Assembly (NCBI GenBank): GCA_020025795.1
Contig: JAHHRK010000038.1
Coordinates: 1 to 14,261, forward strand
DNA: 14,261 nt
Source: Faecalibacterium sp.
GTDB taxonomy: Bacteria; Bacillota; Clostridia; Oscillospirales; Ruminococcaceae
Reading direction: 5' to 3'
The notes below the pieces were generated by a model. It was not told the DNA's origin. It did not search any database and worked only from the letters and a program-made list of their open reading frames with translations. Positions 13,432 through 14,261 of the stretch are shown one piece after another (the first letter of the stretch is position 1; each line of letters opens with the position of its first letter). A program made the position numbers and the translations under genes.

Positions 13432-14261
13432 ATGAATATCAGTTACGATTACTACCGGATTTTTTACTATGTGGCCAAATATAAGAGTTTCACCAGGGCT
13501 GCCGCCGTCCTTTTGAACAATCAGCCCAATATCACCCGCAGCATCAAAAATCTGGAATCTGAGCTGGGCTGCACGCTTTTTCGCCGCTCGAGCCGCGGCG
13601 TCACGCTGACCCCAGAGGGCGAAAAGTTATACACCCACATCGCCCTGGCCTTTGAGCATATCGAACGAGGCGAACGAGAGCTTGCCATGGACAAGTGCCT
13701 GGAAAGCGGTGTGGTTTCCATCGGTGCCAGCGAAGTGGCGCTGCACTGTGTACTGCTGCCCGTGCTGCGCCAATTTCGCCAGCTGCACCCCGGCGTGCGG
13801 ATTCGGCTAAGCAACCACTCCACCCCACAGGCTGTAACTGCTTTAACCGAAGGGCTGGTAGATCTTTCGGTGGTCACTACCCCGATGGACCTGCCTTCCT
13901 CGGTGAAAAAAATTCTGCTGTGCTCCATTCGGGAAGTGCCGGTGTGCGGTGCCGGGTATGCGCATCTCACTCGAAAAAAACTGCCTCTTTCCCAGCTGAC
14001 AGAATACCCCCTGATTTGTCTGGGCAAGCAGACCAAGACTTACGATTTTTACGCACGCTGGTTTTCCCGCAACGGATTGGTTTTGACCCCCGACATTGAG
14101 CCAGCCACCGCCGACCAGATTTTGCCGCTGGTGAAAAACGATCTGGGCATTGGCTTTGTGCCAGAGGAATTTTTGTCCAGCGAATCGGAAAGTACCGGCG
14201 TTTATCGGCTGGCTGTCACACCGGAACCGCCCAAGCGGGATATTTGCCTGTTAGTGCGCAA
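13432..14261 (+). CDS. LysR-type transcriptional regulator (3' end outside window)
   Basis: The frame is open from the ATG to the window end, giving 276 residues; family members are usually near 290-310, so only the tail is missing. Residues 3-60 form the winged helix-turn-helix: Y-Y-V-A-K-Y-K-S-F-T-R-A-A, then N-I-T-R-S-I-K-N-L-E-x-E-L-G, L-F-R-R and L-T-P-E-G. An effector-binding domain follows from about residue 94 (V-S-I-G-A-S-E). It contains the typical L-P-L-V-K-N-D-L-G-I-G-F-V-P-E strand-helix near 241-255. The start has a modest TAGGG site eight bases upstream; an ATG at 13425 is out of frame. Divergent and promoter-overlapping with the MATE gene, it probably controls that exporter and itself. 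The ligand is unknown. Confidence 0.93.
   Translation, partial: MNISYDYYRIFYYVAKYKSFTRAAAVLLNNQPNITRSIKNLESELGCTLFRRSSRGVTLTPEGEKLYTHIALAFEHIERGERELAMDKCLESGVVSIGASEVALHCVLLPVLRQFRQLHPGVRIRLSNHSTPQAVTALTEGLVDLSVVTTPMDLPSSVKKILLCSIREVPVCGAGYAHLTRKKLPLSQLTEYPLICLGKQTKTYDFYARWFSRNGLVLTPDIEPATADQILPLVKNDLGIGFVPEEFLSSESESTGVYRLAVTPEPPKRDICLLVR

Overview
The window looks like chromosomal DNA of a gut-type Clostridia bacterium of the Oscillospiraceae/Ruminococcaceae (Faecalibacterium, Gemmiger or Subdoligranulum-like). This is an inference from fairly GC-rich coding sequence with AT-rich promoters, strong GGAGG-type ribosome sites, compact T-tailed terminators and the mix of families. No rRNA, tRNA, insertion sequence or CRISPR array was found.

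Layout: (1) 1-60 holds the probable last codons and the terminator of a gene outside the window. (2) 53-5150 is a carbohydrate module. An AraC-family regulator (minus) is divergent from an operon of an MFS transporter and a large cytoplasmic GH2 glycosidase, which ends in a bidirectional terminator. (3) 5162-5983 (minus) is a seven-helix YwaF/TIGR02206-like membrane protein with its own promoter, whose two elements overlap a perfect dyad. (4) 5984-6333 has no intact gene. It holds that promoter, the frameshifted 3' end of a second AraC-family gene, and a hairpin just ahead of the next gene. (5) 6334-8410 is a two-gene uronate operon: mannonate dehydratase (uxuA) and an SDR-type fructuronate/mannonate oxidoreductase, closed by a terminator. 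(6) 8515-9462 is a lipoprotein VanY-like D,D-carboxypeptidase with cell-wall-binding repeats. (7) 9536-10804 is folC, convergent with degV (10857-11735, minus) across a shared terminator. (8) 11970-13307 (minus) is a MATE exporter, divergent from a LysR-type regulator that runs off the window end.

How the genes may work together: the MFS protein could import a glycoside or oligosaccharide that the leaderless GH2 enzyme cleaves in the cytoplasm, with AraC sensing the sugar. The SDR would reduce fructuronate to mannonate, and UxuA would dehydrate mannonate to 2-keto-3-deoxygluconate. Whether the GH2 enzyme supplies uronic acid to this pathway is open. The two modules are separate transcription units, and the GH2 sequence lacks an evident NxK carboxylate-recognition motif of classical beta-glucuronidases.

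The most interesting points are the decayed araC relic at the uxuA promoter, several dyads sitting on promoter elements, the unassigned GH2 specificity with an odd N-terminal insertion and acid/base context, and a lipoprotein carboxypeptidase that also carries wall-binding repeats. I see no clear evidence of a wholly new defence or mobile system here.
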